Shown: positions 43,282-56,790 of the stretch, piece after piece
How positions within the stretch are numbered: the stretch's first letter is position 1
Layout of the letters: each line of letters opens with the position of its first letter
From: Apostichopus japonicus
Taxonomy: Eukaryota > Echinodermata > Holothuroidea > Aspidochirotida > Stichopodidae
NCBI RefSeq assembly: GCF_037975245.1
Contig: NC_092575.1
Span: 18,499,841 to 18,563,840 of the forward strand
Length of the DNA: 64,000 bases
Direction: 5' to 3'
Made by a program: the position numbers and the translations under genes
The notes under the pieces: generated by a model
What the model was told of the DNA's origin: nothing
Databases searched by the model: none
What the model saw: the letters and a program-made list of their open reading frames with translations, nothing else

Positions 43282-46200
43282 TTATGCTGATTTTTCCCCG
43301 ACAGCGCCATTAGCAAGGTTCTTATTCCTATCCACTTTCGCTCCTTTTTCATGCATTTTCCACATGGCTTTGGCAAACATCACATACCACATGAGCTGAA
43401 AGCCACCAATAATGGTACAACCTAGGGTGCAGTGCCAAGGGATCATCCATGGTACTTGAAACCAGTAGACTTGTTTGTCCCAGCTGTAAACCCAGAAAGT
43501 GATGGGGAAGATGAGTATTCGACAGAGGAAGAATATGAGGAGAATCAGGGCATTGTTGATTCTGTAGAGATTGGAGCCTGTCCTGTTAAACTGTACAAGA
43601 GAGAAGATAAGATCATTAATTGATTATCACAAAACAATGTGGTCAACAAAAAAAAGGTATTCTGGAGGAGATTTCTGACAAGTTGTGAAACTTTAAAATG
43701 ATCAAACCTTGAGCTATTGTGCTGGTTGTAGTGTACACTTTAAAGGGAGTGAAGACCCGCGCACAAAGAAACGCCTGATGCCGGTAATCTGACCTAGTTT
43801 CGAATGAGGTGTAACAGAAGTGTTAGACACCACCACCAATCCCAGAAAATACACACACTGCTTGCTACCGTCAGTAATGACTAATTAGACACAGTTAGTG
43901 TACAGTCAATATATGCAGCTATGGTCAATACCCACAACACAGTGTACATAGCAGCGATGGGCATCTCAGGTCCAGATAAGAGATAACAAGGTATCACGTT
44001 TCATTACTGTCTGCATTTTGTAGAGACAAGAAAAAACTTCACTTGCAAGCAACGGAAAGTTAACTTTTATCAGTGGCGGCACACGGTTTGGAGCCGAGTC
44101 TTCAATGTCTTTAAACACAGCATGGTGGCCTGGACATAGTTTTGCATTAGGTATTGGATTGGAATAAGAGGGTGGAAATATTGTAGCAGAGATGAGTGAA
44201 GGAGGGGGGTGTGTTGGATGGGGAGGTTGTAGCCAGGAAGAAATATTCTTCCAGCATTAACTATTGACCCCAAATGTTAGTTTTCAAAACCACTTTCCAA
44301 GTGGTTACATCCCTTCCAAACACTACCATATATTGTAAAGAGTGTTCCAATAAATAATAGCTTGCCTCAGTTTTGTCAGCTTTGTCAAGTACTTCAATGG
44401 TGGTAATGCAATGCCCCCTCCCATGCAATCTCCCACCAGATACACAAAATTATTCAGTGAAAAGTACTCACTTTTTTCAAAATTGCTCTCAAATTTACAA
44501 AAGGAGAACTTAGTTCTGTGAGAAGGATACATCCTAAAAAGAAATCACCTTTTCCATTTCTGTAAAACTGAAGGGAAAGAAAAAGATTTAAATGTGATCA
44601 AATTATTACCAGATAGTCACTGGGAGACTTAATAGTAAACACTAAACACCCCAGTGCCTACTGTTTCCAGATCTCCCAACCTTGTTTATTTTATTATTTG
44701 CATTATAACATAATTACTTCATTTACTGGAAAATGAAAAATGTGTCAAAGGGGATTACTCTGGCTCCGAATTGCCACCTTCAAATTAAAGGGAATATTAA
44801 AATGGCAGTCAATGTCACATTTATATGGAGGAGATAAACATTCTACACTGTTAGATGAAAACGGCCCTATCTTGTTCCTAACTCTAGATATGATTTATTT
44901 GAATGTAAACTTTGGTTTACAAGACAAACACCTCTCTTATTCCTTAACTACACTCTGTTGAACTGATTATTGCAAACGAGTGAAGGTGCAAGAAATGTAC
45001 CTTATATACACTAAACGTTTGTATTGATAAAACACATTGTACCTCCTATGAGTAACCCTGTGGGGCTCTCACAGAGTTATTCGTTGCGCACCAAGAGAGA
45101 CAACCAGGGGAGATATGCCTTCCAAATGCTGGGGATTATAGTCTTATTTAAACAATCTATGGCATTGAACCCTGCATCAAGATGAACAACTAATTGACCT
45201 AAACTACAGATATACATACTCCGATTGCAATTTGAAATCTAGCCTTTGCTTGCAGACTTTAATTGATCTTCCTCAATGCTACAATAATCATAATTAATGA
45301 ACTAGTGATTTGCAAAAGCCCATGAGAGCTTCTCCATGCCAGGCCTGTAGATGTCCCCCATCCACCCCTCCCCTTCCCTCTCCCTCCCACATTGCAGACT
45401 GTACCACCCCACTTGTGCCACCGACATGTGTACAAAAGTTTCACAAGTTTCAAGAAACAAATATTGCTTCCCTTTTTAAAGTGTTGACAATGCCACCTCC
45501 CTCCCTCCAACTCAGAATTCCTGGCTACAGAACAAATTCAGTCCTTCCTGTAATTATACACAAGTGCAATCCTATTTTCATTTAGTTTGCTGCAGACTGG
45601 TCAATGCAAAATGATGCTTAAAAGGTCTCAAAGGTCAAAATTACTCCCAAATTAGCTCACTCTAATTCAAACTATTTTGAGCTCTACAATAAAGAAGACA
45701 CAAACCCAGCCATTATCATTTTTCATGAAGAACGAGGCAGAAATTCCAAAACAGAGCTATTAAAAGAGAAATCTTATCCCATTAAGGAGACATGACAGGG
45801 TTACTTTCCTTCACACACAATGACTCAGACTTGAAAGTTGAAATAAATCTCAACATGAAATAATTTAGCCGTATGCGTACTGTTTCAAGTTTTTAATGGT
45901 TTTTCATTATTTAATACAATGTATATTTTTCTGCAAAATGGAAATGGTTTTCCAAATGCTCAATCTAAAATATTGAAGCTCTTAACATGACCAGATGATG
46001 GCATTTTTGTATTGGTGTGAAAACTGTTTACATTCTACCATCAAAATATGAAACAGAAAACCGAAGAGTGTTTAAGAGGATTCAGATTCTAGTGACAATA
46101 CTATGATATCACACAGTAACAAAATGAGTCCCGAGGTATGTGTTTTGCGCTAGAACTCAAATAGAACAAACATTTACTGTAGCTTGTTGGGGCCATTGTT

Positions 46201-48077
46201 CATGGATGATAGTTGTGTTTGTATCTTTTTAACATGATTTGTTTGTAGGGGAATACCTTGGATAACCACAAACTGAAGGAAGATGCTTTCTAAGATTTAA
46301 TAGCAATTTTAGCAAAGCTTACCTTTGGGCAGATGGCTTCTATCATTGTTCATTCGTGCATCTAACTATATTGTACGTCTTCATACATTTACTACATATA
46401 AGAGAAATCGACAGGTAATAATTGGATCTTACCAAGGCAATTGGATAACCAACAAAGGCCACTAATAAATGATGAGTGATGATCAGCTTTTGTCTATTAA
46501 GGAAAGGCACGAAAGTTAACTTCTTTGAGATTATTGCATTTTGCTTTGCCTCTGCATCTCTGTGGTAGGATGCATACATAGCACCAATATCATACAGCAT
46601 GTAAGGCAAGCCAAAACTCATATAAATATCTACCAACCAGCACCTGACAAAACAAGAAGAAAAAAAAAGAATTGTATAAGAAATCACAATTGACAGTAAT
46701 GAGTCAAATGGCCTAATCATTATAGCTGTAGTTAAACATGTGGGTCATACTGCCAAAATAACGGTACCAATTTTTATGAAATAAATAAATAGCAAATAGT
46801 TTCATACATTTTCTCAGCAAAATCTTAGAATTTATCAGGAGCTATCTAGTTGGCGGTACATAGTTACATACATGCAATATATTTGTTTGTCATGCTACTT
46901 TGTCATAAAAGGTATTGAATTAGCTACAAGTACCAATACAGAAAATGTTTTGATCGTTCAGAACATAAAATAGAACATCAAAAGTTCAAAACCATACCCA
47001 GTTGGAACCCAAAGACATAGCAAGTAGTACAATAACCTATAACAAGTTGGACCAAATAACTATCAAATGTTGCATGGACGTCAAAACTATCACAATTTTG
47101 ACACAGAAGTTAGACACTGATGGTGATAATTAGCAAGCAAAAGTTGAATGTTGGACCCGACATTTACACGATGGAATGGCGATGTGTCTTTCACTTAAAA
47201 GTAATTAGTAGCATAAAGAATGCTAAGAACATGATATAGGACAAACTGCAAGGGGTGGAATGGGTGTTACAACACCCTGATGGGGGGAGGGGGGGCAAAG
47301 GTAAGGGAATACTATTCTTTACAGATTCAAATAAAATTTAATAAAATAAGTTTTAATGCTAGAATGCCCAAAAATAAATTACTACATAGTCCCAAGTATA
47401 TATATTTTTTTGTAGCCAAAAGGTCAACATATACAATATGTAAAGAGAAGAACATTCATCTTACTTACCTAGCATACAAGAAATCATGATAGCAGTTTGT
47501 CACTATGTACCATCCACAAACTGATGCCATGACAGCCTGCAGCACTGATGTTAACCTACGTAAGATATAAAGTACAGTCACAGCACACACATATGTATAT
47601 GTATAGAAATTTGTTACAAGCAGGGTTTTCCCTGAATTCCAACTTGTGGGCCTTGTGGCAAAGTAGCAACCCAGGTGAGGGGTCTAAAGGGAGAATGGTG
47701 TTGTTACCCTCCCTCCCCCCCCCCAACTCTAGGGCATAGTATTTTTTGATTGAGACTTTAGAATGCTTATAATTAGCAACAACAACAACAAGAAAGCAAA
47801 AGATCTGAAGAAGGGGAGTTGGGAAATGATATTTCTTCCTAATTTTTTGTGAAAACCCTGAAACAAGGTAAAATATCTCATTTTTTGGAAATATGGGCAC
47901 TGTAACAGAAATATGATGTAAAATATTGAAATTTTAACCTTACCTCATGGCTACTGCTATCTGTACTGCTCTTGATTGGATACCCACCCATTTTCTCAGT
48001 AAGAAGGTACAAATTAGGAATGAACATGGAAAGAAGATTGAGCCGGTCAGAGCCAACCCTGCGAGTATGGGAACCAT
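43282..48077 (-). CDS. TLC-domain membrane protein, TLCD3/FAM57-like
   Basis: TLC-domain proteins are multi-pass membrane proteins; TLCD3A/B (FAM57A/B) are linked to ceramide and membrane-lipid metabolism in ER and plasma membrane. Minus-strand exons: 48077-47944, 47555-47469, 46643-46433, 44567-44472 and 43590-43282, giving about 278 residues, close to FAM57B length. Conserved features match FAM57B in order: MVPILAGLALTGSIFFP at the start, VLQAVMASVCGWYIV, LPYMLYDIGAMYASYHRD, RQKLIITHHLL with the HH pair, NGKGDFFLGCILLTELSSPF, and RINNALILLIFFLCRILIFP. Several hydrophobic membrane spans are evident. The C-terminus is lysine/asparagine-rich. The start ATG is the first in frame; a stop precedes it upstream. 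An acceptor at 48206-48207 implies an additional 5' UTR exon. A TTAA-family MITE sits in the last intron. The boundaries of the 96-base exon may be one base off. Confidence 0.92.
43744..44110 (+). mobile_element. TTAA-associated MITE, copy B (best preserved ends)
   Basis: The left end AGGGAGTGAAGACCCGCGC and right end CCGAGTCTTCAATGTCT are imperfect inverted repeats. TTAA occurs directly outside both (43740-43743 and 44111-44114). A TTAA target is used by the piggyBac and Kolobok superfamilies, so this copy suggests a non-autonomous element mobilised by one of them. No transposase is present. It lies in the last intron of the TLCD3-like gene. Confidence 0.8.
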
Positions 48078-49937
48078 TCTCTTCCGCACTATCTGCAGAC
48101 ATACTGAAGTACTTAAAATCCTCAAGGTAGCTGTTACTTTGCTGATATGTGCATCTTGATCGTTTAGGTAGCAGGTGCAAAGTCCTCATTGCCTTGGATT
48201 TATCACTGTAAGTAAATATGAATAGAGAACAATGAAAAACTGCGACAACAATCCATGTGGCTTAGCAATGTCCTCTTTACTCGAAAAAACTATTATGTCA
48301 AATCATTCTGAACTGCAGTTTCAATTCATGCGACGGTTTTTCTTCAGTCATAGCCTTTAATAGGCCTATAGTACTAGTAATAGGCTAGTTCTAATCATAT
48401 TAGCAAACTACACCTACTACTAGTACTAGTACCAGTACCACTGGCACTACTAGTACTATGTAGGCCCAGTATTAGTATTATGCAGAATAGCATCAAATTT
48501 ACGAATATAGCACGAAATTCTGAGAGCCTGTGGTAGTAGTATTTAATCAAACGGTGGCTTAACAATACCCTCTCTGATGAAGATTTTTGCGCGTCACACA
48601 ATCGCAGCACGTTCCGAAACCAACATTCTAAGTTCCAGCCCAGTTCTTCTACACTCTGCACTGCTAAAGCCTGGTGCTGGGTGGTTCGAGGTCGTTAACC
48701 TTCAATGCGCTGTGGGAAAATCCCAAAATTTAACCTATACACACCATCACAGTTGTTTTCTTCTCGTGAAGTGCACTAAGTGCCACCTTACTGTCCGTGT
48801 GATCATGTATATATCATGAACTTTCGTGAGTTTGTAGTTTTACACATTTGGGAAGTCAAGCGGCTTCTTTTATCAAATGCATCTTTTTTCCCCTTTGGCT
48901 TAGATATTCAAACGACTGTGGTTTAAACTTTTGGATGCGCCTATATTAGCAACAACAAAACATTGTGCATGTTGCGCCTGTTCAATACAAACTTCTGCTC
49001 GTAGTCGTAGTAATACACGATATTACTATTAGGCTATTCAGAATCTCCGTCATTTTAGAAAATTGGGATATCATGTGAATTGAAACTTTTAAAGTTACAT
49101 TACAACTTCAGACTTATATGAGTAATTGAACGATCGCATTGGTAAGTTTTCAGAAAAATTTGCAAAACGATGCCGTCATGAGTTAACCTAGTTAAAAAGG
49201 TAATTGAGTAGCGAAGACCTATTGTCAGCTATTGTCCCATTGTGTTGATGTAGCCTAGGCCTAGGCATAAAAAAGTCGTACAGGTTACGCTTGTGGCCAA
49301 TGGCCACATGGCAAATGGCCAATACGCTTTCCTTAATCCCCCCACAACTAAAAAACATTAAAAAAAAAACTCGTTTTGTTACTACAACGACAACTTTCAA
49401 TAATAAATGGGTTAGGCTATGGCCTGTAGCTTTGATAAAAACTTCAAGAAATACTGTGTTTTGTGGTATGGATATGTGTTCTCCTGAGTGCTTCCGATGC
49501 ACTAAGACTTTCTTTACAAGAGCAATCTAGTCCTTTGTTAGTCCATCCAGTCACCCAGATACTGTAGGATTTGATTAGCCTTAATTAAAACTTTAAGTTG
49601 TGTGTAAGTAACTTTAGAAAGATTCAAAATTGTCTATTTTACCAGTTACAAGTGCTTCTGCCTGGGGCTGTTACTTATTGGTGAATACCAAAAATCATAT
49701 TTTGGAAGTTTTCTGCTTGTGCATAGATTGAGTAATGCTAGCACAACCACTCAGAATATTAAAATATATATACTCATTGTTATTACTGTTTAATGTACGA
49801 TTATAAAAGATGAATAAAACTCTGTCATACTGTATACCTTTAACCACACAATATATGTGAAAAATATCCTCAGGAGAGAATTTAAATTGCCACAAAGTTA
49901 TGGGATCTATGTTTTATCAGAAAGCTAGTGTCAGACA
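48078..49937. promoter_or_regulatory. Divergent promoter region between the TLCD3-like gene and SGF29
   Basis: The start codons of the two genes are 1.86 kb apart and point outward. The part nearest the TLCD3-like gene (48078-48205) is its 5' UTR and contains an upstream ATG (48187-48189) in a different frame. Around 49,290-49,325 is a cluster of overlapping TGGCCAATGG / GGCAAATGGCCAATACG sequences with CCAAT-type motifs and local dyad symmetry. At 48,410-48,465 there is a quasi-palindromic ACTAGT-rich tract. No coding exon was found in between. Confidence 0.5.
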
Positions 49938-52900
49938 ATGAGAAGAGCCAGGTCTACAACGCAGGCTACCACGTCTGGCAGTTCAACACCCCAGCCATCA
50001 CCGTCATCCCAACCGGTACAGATAAGCTCACCGGGGGATCCGTCAGACATACCACAACTACTCCAGCAGCTCAGCAAGTTGGTGAAGGAATCCCACGAAG
50101 CTGGCATCAAGAGCGAACCAAATCTAAACAGCATTGCCAAAACTCATGAAAAGATGAGAGCTGAGCAACGGACAACACCTTACTACAAAACCAAATTGAA
50201 GGGTCTGTATCAGACAGCCATGTCTGATGCTGAGGCAGAGGATAGGTGAGTGAAATTGAACTCATGAAAGCACTGTAAAAAGGAACCTGGATGCTGTGCT
50301 GAACTTGGGGAATTGCATGTCTGGCCATTTAAGGAACTTAAAAGAGTTCTACAGCATTATATCCTTTCCCACAAGTGTATTTCAGGAAACAGTTACAAAA
50401 AGTCACGTTGTCGTCATCTCATGCTTATCAAAGAGAACACTTTCAAGTAAGTTGTCCATCACATTCAATAATGCTACTCCCTGTTGACATTTGTGAAAAT
50501 ATTTTTGCTTGTAAATATTGCACAAGCTGACAAATCATTAGCTTTGTAGCTTGCTTTTGGTAATATATGCAAGACAATTTGGAATTTACCACATTTGTCT
50601 GGACCAAGGGATTCGAGTTCCCTTTAAAGTTGTGCCGACAATGAATTATATGTTAACTTAATGAGTACTGTATTTGATGACATTGTATTTACATTCAAAG
50701 ATTTTCCAAACACATTTATAAATACTTATGTACAATACCTGTGGTAATTGCGGTGACATTGACCATTAATTCAGTATGTTTCTCATAAATCCTATTTGGG
50801 TAGATAACCCTATAAATAGTAACCGCTACCAATTTTTAATGGAAGGTACTTTGCTTTAATACCTAAATTGCATGATAATTTACTTCTGTTGAATGTAATG
50901 ATTGAGGGATAAACCACCTGTGTGTGTCTTGTTAACTTTCTAATGTTTTGTGATTGATTCCTAGTCTCCTACTGTAGTTGGGAGCTGAGGAAATGTGGTG
51001 ACTTTTTAAGTTTTTTCATCTGAAAGTCCTCATCTGAACCAGACAGAGAGTTCAAATCCTGGGCACAGGTGTTCAAATTCTCAGATTAAAAGGAGGTGTG
51101 TATGGTGAGAAAGCACTCCCTCATCTTTGGCAAATTTGTCATTGACTGAAAGTGCTATGCAGACAATATTATGGCAGCTTTTTTAGCTTTCAAGCGGGCA
51201 AATCATACATTTACTTACCATCCCAATATTTTGAGTTCTACTTCAGGGTCGTTCTCTATTGTCTAAAACATTCCATTCATTTGTTCTAAGAGAGAGCATT
51301 TTAAAAGGTTGCATCAGCATGAAGACTTTTGACACTGGCTAAAATTTAGGAACATTTTATTTTCCTTCAGAATTTGTACGTGTCTGTGTTTTCTGGTCGC
51401 CCAACGAATGGCTCGACGGTTTCTGTGAATCACAGTCGTTTATATTACAATATTCGTTCTCATTCTCAAAGGGGCAACTTAAACCTGTGTGACAATGTCT
51501 TTCATTATGATCTTTGCAGCAAATTACGAGAGGCTCTAGATAAAATTTACAAAATCAAGGCCATAAGAAACGAGCAAAGGATACAGGCTAGATATATGGA
51601 CAATTGGGTAGAAGGAGAAGGGCCAAGGAAGATCATGAGACGCGGTGTGCTGATGAATTTGCTGCAGCAAGCGGCTGCTACACTACCTCTTTTCATTCCA
51701 AAGCTTGGTGAACGGTAAAAAGAGCTTATTCATCTTTCACATGTGATTATGGTCAAGACAGTTAATGATGATGGGATGCAGGGTCGAGATGGTTGAAGCA
51801 GTTGATTTGAAGGAATTGGCAGTTGTTTGAAAAAAAAAGAAAAAAGTATGAAATTGTACTATGAGTTCCAAAACTTAAAACAAATTTAAATAAATCCTTA
51901 TCATATCATCTTAAATTAATTATAAGAATTCCAGTGTGGCATCACGACGTCAGAATAGTCCTGTTTCTGTTGAGATTAATATTTTCCTCTTGACTTTGTA
52001 CAGGCCTCCACCCCTCTGTGGAGCAATTTCTGCAGAGAACAGTTACATTGCCAAGATGGGTGACCTGGTGGCCGCTCGAGTCAAAGAACGTGATGGAGAC
52101 GAGAACTGGATTTTGGCGGAGGTCCTCAATTTCCAGTCGAGCACAAATAAATATGAAATAATGGATATCGACGAGGAAGGAAAAGAGTACGTTTTACCTG
52201 TTTGTTTTACAGTTTCCTAGTACTGGAACAAATACCATAAAATTGATTACAAAGTGGTTGGAGATTATACTTCAATCATAATTACATTTTAATATACATT
52301 TTCAAATTTCTTGCAGGAGACACCAACTCTCAAAGAGGAAGGTTGTTCCTCTTCCATTGATGAGGGCCAATCCAGAGACAGACCCAGATGCAGTCTTCAT
52401 AAAAGGAGATGTGAGTGATTCGAGAGATGATACATTGAAACAAATTATGTACATGCAGAATATAAATTTGATGTTCACTGACATTGTAAGAAGTTGCAGT
52501 GGTCATCTCGTCTAGGGAGGAAGAACACAAAAGTTATCAGTTATCAGATATTAATTTCACAGGGAAAAATTTCTTGTCATATTTTGTACCATTTTGTAGA
52601 TTGTGCTTAATATTTGGAGGGCCAAATCTACCCCCCCCCCCCCCACTCGCTGTATCTCCAGAGATTAATGAGGAAAGTTTCATTGAAGTTTGTGACAAGA
52701 TTTCAATCAATGGAAATCATGACCATTATTGGAGGATATCATTGGGTCAACTAGTAGTGCTGATATGTCATAGTGGTACAAACTTTGAAAAGTAGCTTTG
52801 CACAGTTCAGCCAATCTTTCTCTATATTTGGTTTTCCAAGATATTCACCATTTCATAGTGTAAAATCTCTGAAAAGACAACATTTATGATGAGGTCAGAC

Positions 52901-54754
52901 CCTTTATGCAGGCTTCATTGCTAGTGTTAATATAATGTTTTGTAAATTAAAGGGACTCTTTCAAGAATTATCCAGTAGCTCTAAATAATGAACACTTACA
53001 TTGGGATGATGAATTGATGAAGATTGATCTTGATTGAATATTCATTAATGTAATGTATTACTAACACTGGCCGCCACAACTGAATGTGACCTGTGTCAAC
53101 TCAACGGTCCTTGACCCAGCCTTTCATAGTCATACAATTGCCCCTCCCCCTCTCCCCCACTCCCCCTCTCTCCCTCTCCCCCTCCCAGCTCAAACTGAAC
53201 AAAGCATGAATGCGCACATTTACTGTTTTCTGTTAACAAACATTGCTCTTTTAGGTCATTAATTCCTGTATGTGATTTATTGCATTTCTTGAGACCGGGC
53301 AGTTGTATTTGTAGTTTTGAAGCATCTAGTAAGGAAAGCCCTATGCGTGGAGTTTCCGTGACCGAAACAATCGCAACTTAAACAATGCAAATTCTTGATG
53401 ATCAGTTGTAGTCTTCAGTACATGGCAGTCACACTGCCTGACTTCTCTGCCTGATCTTCTGGCGATCTTCCAGGGTACAGTGGTAGATTTAGAGTTGGGA
53501 TGCGTTCATTGGGGCAGTACGTAGCCAGCTTTATTTTCCGTTTGATCTTTGTGTTGCATGTGAGAAGCTGATGGGTTGTGTGCTAAACTAGGTAGTCCAG
53601 ATTCTTCAATATGATTTAAGGTGTTTACACCAAAAATGTGAGATGCTTTTGAAATGCAACCGGGGAAATATCTTTATGACACAAATATTGGAACATTCCA
53701 ATGCCAAAAAATTGGTTTTGTTTGAAATCTTTCTTAAATAAAACAGTAACAATCATTAAAACTTTTCTTGAGCTTCCATTTCAAATTATCTTTAAAAAGT
53801 GTGTCTTCTTCACATTATTCTGTACAGGTTGTGATGGCATTGTATCCCCAGACAACATGTTTCTACAGAGGTCTCGTAGAAATCCCTCCAAGTGGTGTAA
53901 GTGGACGAATTCTCACATATTTCTCCCAAACTGTAAATAACCATTATCAAACCTGACATAAGCTTCCACCTTACTTAAAAGAGACTATACTACCTTGCAT
54001 TGGACCGCATGCAAACCTCCAGTGTTACAGTACCATTTTCCAGTTGAGCTTGTTTTCATCTTGTTACCATGCAGTATCTTGCCAAGAATTAATACTCTGA
54101 TCTCAACCTTGGCAAACCTATGGCTAAAACTGTGCACTTTTATGAAGGCCTTGCTAGTGGTTTTGAAAGTGTAGAAGAAACAACAAATTTTTTTTTGCAG
54201 AGTGGTACTTTAAGGCTCACCAAGACATGGCAAACCTTTGGCTCTACTCATATTTATAACGCAATTGTAATTATGGCTCTGTTAATCACATTTTATCTCG
54301 CATTTAACAAATCCCACTTCCTCAACAAGCATCTAGGCATACAACATATCCAATAACAGATGCCCCTCATAAAACATACCTAAATTTGCTGTCATCAATG
54401 ATTTAAACTTATGTCTTTGACAGATGTTAGGACATCTATTTCAATTTTGACAATCATGACATTGTTATGTTTTCATCCTCTGATCAAGACCGTCTTTATC
54501 GAAATCTGATACCATCAAGAGATGCTTCATTTTTGCTCTTAATAACGTAGCAAATTACAAATACAACCAGCCAATATGAATGGTGCTTTCATGCTTTTGG
54601 TTCCTCTAATCTCAAGGTTGTCTTTTTCTTTTTTCAGCCCAGGGAGGAATATTCCGTTTTATTCGAAGACAACTCGTATGCAGATGGTTACTCCCCGTCT
54701 TTAAGAGTTGCTCAAAGATATGTGGTACAGGTGAAAGAGACCAAAAGGAAATGA
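49938..54754 (+). CDS. SGF29: SAGA-associated factor 29
   Basis: SGF29 (CCDC101) is a subunit of the SAGA histone acetyltransferase complex that reads H3K4me2/3. Exons: 49938-50245, 51520-51714, 52004-52186, 52317-52410, 53828-53896 and 54638-54754, all in phase, giving 321 residues (human 293). The extra length is a Ser/Thr/Pro-rich N-terminus before the coiled coil. Family landmarks: IAKTHEKMRAEQRTTPYYKTK with LKGLY, RKIMRRGVLMNLLQQAA, RPPPLCGAI, then the tandem Tudor domain with VAARVKERDGDENWILAEV, YEIMDIDEEGKERHQLS, ALYPQTTCFYRGLV and YSVLFEDNSYADGYSP. The Tudor acidic and aromatic residues that bind the H3 N-terminus and trimethyl-lysine (DEEGKERH, YPQTTCFYR) are present. The protein ends in KETKRK. 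Downstream AATAAA at 55282-55287 would give a 3' UTR of about 550 bases that includes a minisatellite. Confidence 0.96.
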
Positions 54755-54968
54755 AATACTCTTTCTCAAGTTGACCAAATAAGTTGACAAAGGTTGGGAG
54801 TGAGACCTCATGAGAACAAGCTATGGACAAAACAGGATAAAGTGTACCTTGCTGTGGTAAATTAATAGTGGTCAGTTGTGTGTCCTTCAGTTTTGAGACA
54901 GCTGAGCAATTGTATTTTTATCATGACAGCAATGCATTGTGGCCCAGCCATTGTGCCACAAAGGAATG

Positions 54969-55119
54969 CTGCAGCCACTGTATAGTCCCACTGCAGCCAC
55001 TGCATAATCGGGCTGCAGCCACTGCATGTCCGGCTGCAGCCACTGCAAAATCCGGCTGCAGCCACTGCAAAATCTGGCTGCAGCCACTGCAAATCCGGCT
55101 GCAGCCACTGCCCATTCTG
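54969..55119. repeat. 21-22-bp minisatellite with CTGCAGCCACTG core, 7 copies
   Basis: Units start at 54969, 54991, 55013, 55034, 55056, 55078 and 55099. Each begins CTGCAGCCACTG (a PstI-like palindrome inside) and has a variable tail such as CAAAATCCGG. It lies in the probable SGF29 3' UTR. The alternating 22/21 lengths break any reading frame, so the overlapping ORFs on both strands are incidental. Confidence 0.95.
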
Positions 55120-56557
55120 TGTCAGACACGTTGTCTGAGTCACATGTGGAGGTCAAGTAGATATTGAGATGAAATATGCTTGCTTGGGATCAAAATATAG
55201 AGGTTTGTTTAAGAGAAAATGTTAAGTGACATTCTTCAAGAGAACAAGTTAATTACAAATAGTTTCATGTTGAAAGCTATGAATAAATAACGGGAAGTCA
55301 TACTGATGAGGTTCTGTGAGTTTAATGTCCTTGACATATGAGATGACTGTGAGTTTAGCCCTTTTTGGCAGGTCATATTTTCATGAATTTAGTCTGCATA
55401 CCAGCGACCACCCATTTGGGACATATTTGGCTTAGGTATGGTACTGTCATGTTACACAAGATATTGGTATTGACAGTATAATAGCAATTTTAATGTCCTG
55501 TTTCTGTTAGATTAAGGTTCAGAATATTTCATACTGTCATTATGGGTGCTTTGAAGCATTACATTAAAGGACAGTGATAGACATTTACTAGCATTTGTCC
55601 CAACTGGCTGCAGTGGCTCAAAGTTGCATGAATTCAGCCTTGCATGAATTCAGTTGGTATTATTGGTCTGAGTTCCATAATTGAGCCTGTTTAGAAGTTG
55701 AGATTTCCCTGAATTTAGCCTGTTTGACAGGTCATATTTTCAGACGTTTGGAAATTAAGCCTGCTTGGTAGTTCACCTTCCCATGAAGTTATCTGGCATG
55801 GCAAGTCATGGTGTCATGGAGGTTTCCTTCTTGGAATCAGGTTGTAGATTCATGAAGCCTACGTGTTTGGTATTAAAGTCATGCCACCTCGATTTGAATT
55901 TGAACTGCAGATGCAAAACGGTCAGATAAAAGAGTTGTTGAAATATTCATAGTTTATCCCAACAAATATATTAAGTTTCTTGATTGATAATCCCTGTTCT
56001 ACTTGGAAGTGATAACAAGCTTTTTCTTTTATTAGTTCAATCATAATTTGCATCCTCAAACTTAATATTGTATGTGCTAAAATTTTGATTGTCTTCATTT
56101 ATTGGAGAGGTAGATTTGTTCCAAATTCAGGACAACTATGACATGACATGCTTTGCAAGTATTAAAATGTTGTGGCAATGTTCCCTGTTTTATGTTTTGT
56201 ATCCTAATTAAAGTAGACAGCCACACAACTGAATTTCTTTTGCTTCTTCTTTGATTTGCTTGGACTTTTTGCCTTTTTTCTTGCTTGAAGCATTTGTAGT
56301 GACCAAAAATTTTAGCGATCTAAAAAGATTTACTTTCCAGGAAGTGCTCTCCTGAAGTATTCATACACATCAGGTAGAGTCAGAGTAGATCAGGAAATTC
56401 ATATAATTGCACTTTTTACTATCCTCAGGAGAAAATAGTTGAGAACTGGCAAAGGAATGAGTATTATGAAGCTGTAGTATAGGTTCTTCTAGTATTTTTA
56501 GGGACGATTAAGAGATGGTCTGTCCCTGGTGATGTAGGTACTCTTGTAGTTATGTTA

Positions 56558-56790
56558 AACTCTTGCAGAAATGTTGAACTCTTGCAAATATGTTTAAAAA
56601 ATATGTTTAGATATGTTGAACTCATGCATATGTTGAACTCTTGCAGAAATGCTGAACTCCTATAGATATAGTATACTCATGTTGATATGTTGAACTACTT
56701 CAGTAATGTTGAACTCCTGTAGATATGTATAACTCATGAAGATATGTTGAACTCTTGCAGAAATGCTGATGTCTTGTAGATATGTTAATG
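56558..56790. repeat. Degenerate GTTGAACTCTTGCAG/AGATATGTTGAACTC repeat
   Basis: Repeated blocks 'atgttgaactcttgcagaaa', 'gatatgttgaactc' and 'tgctgaactcctatagatat' recur about every 20-25 bases, with many substitutions. It is an old, eroded minisatellite with no ORF. Confidence 0.75.

Noticed and set aside
50940-51080. B-box-like 'gagttcaaatcctggg' suggesting a tRNA gene
   Set aside because: No matching A box, acceptor stem or anticodon arm can be folded around it.
51936-52220. ORF starting MASRRQN upstream of SGF29 exon 3
   Set aside because: It is exon 3 read through its upstream intron and past its donor; the junctions at 52003/52004 and 52186 fit the family.
54862-55167. ORFs with QWLQPD or AVAAAGF repeats
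   Set aside because: Translations of the CTGCAGCCACTG minisatellite, open on both strands; the mixed 21/22-bp units break frame.
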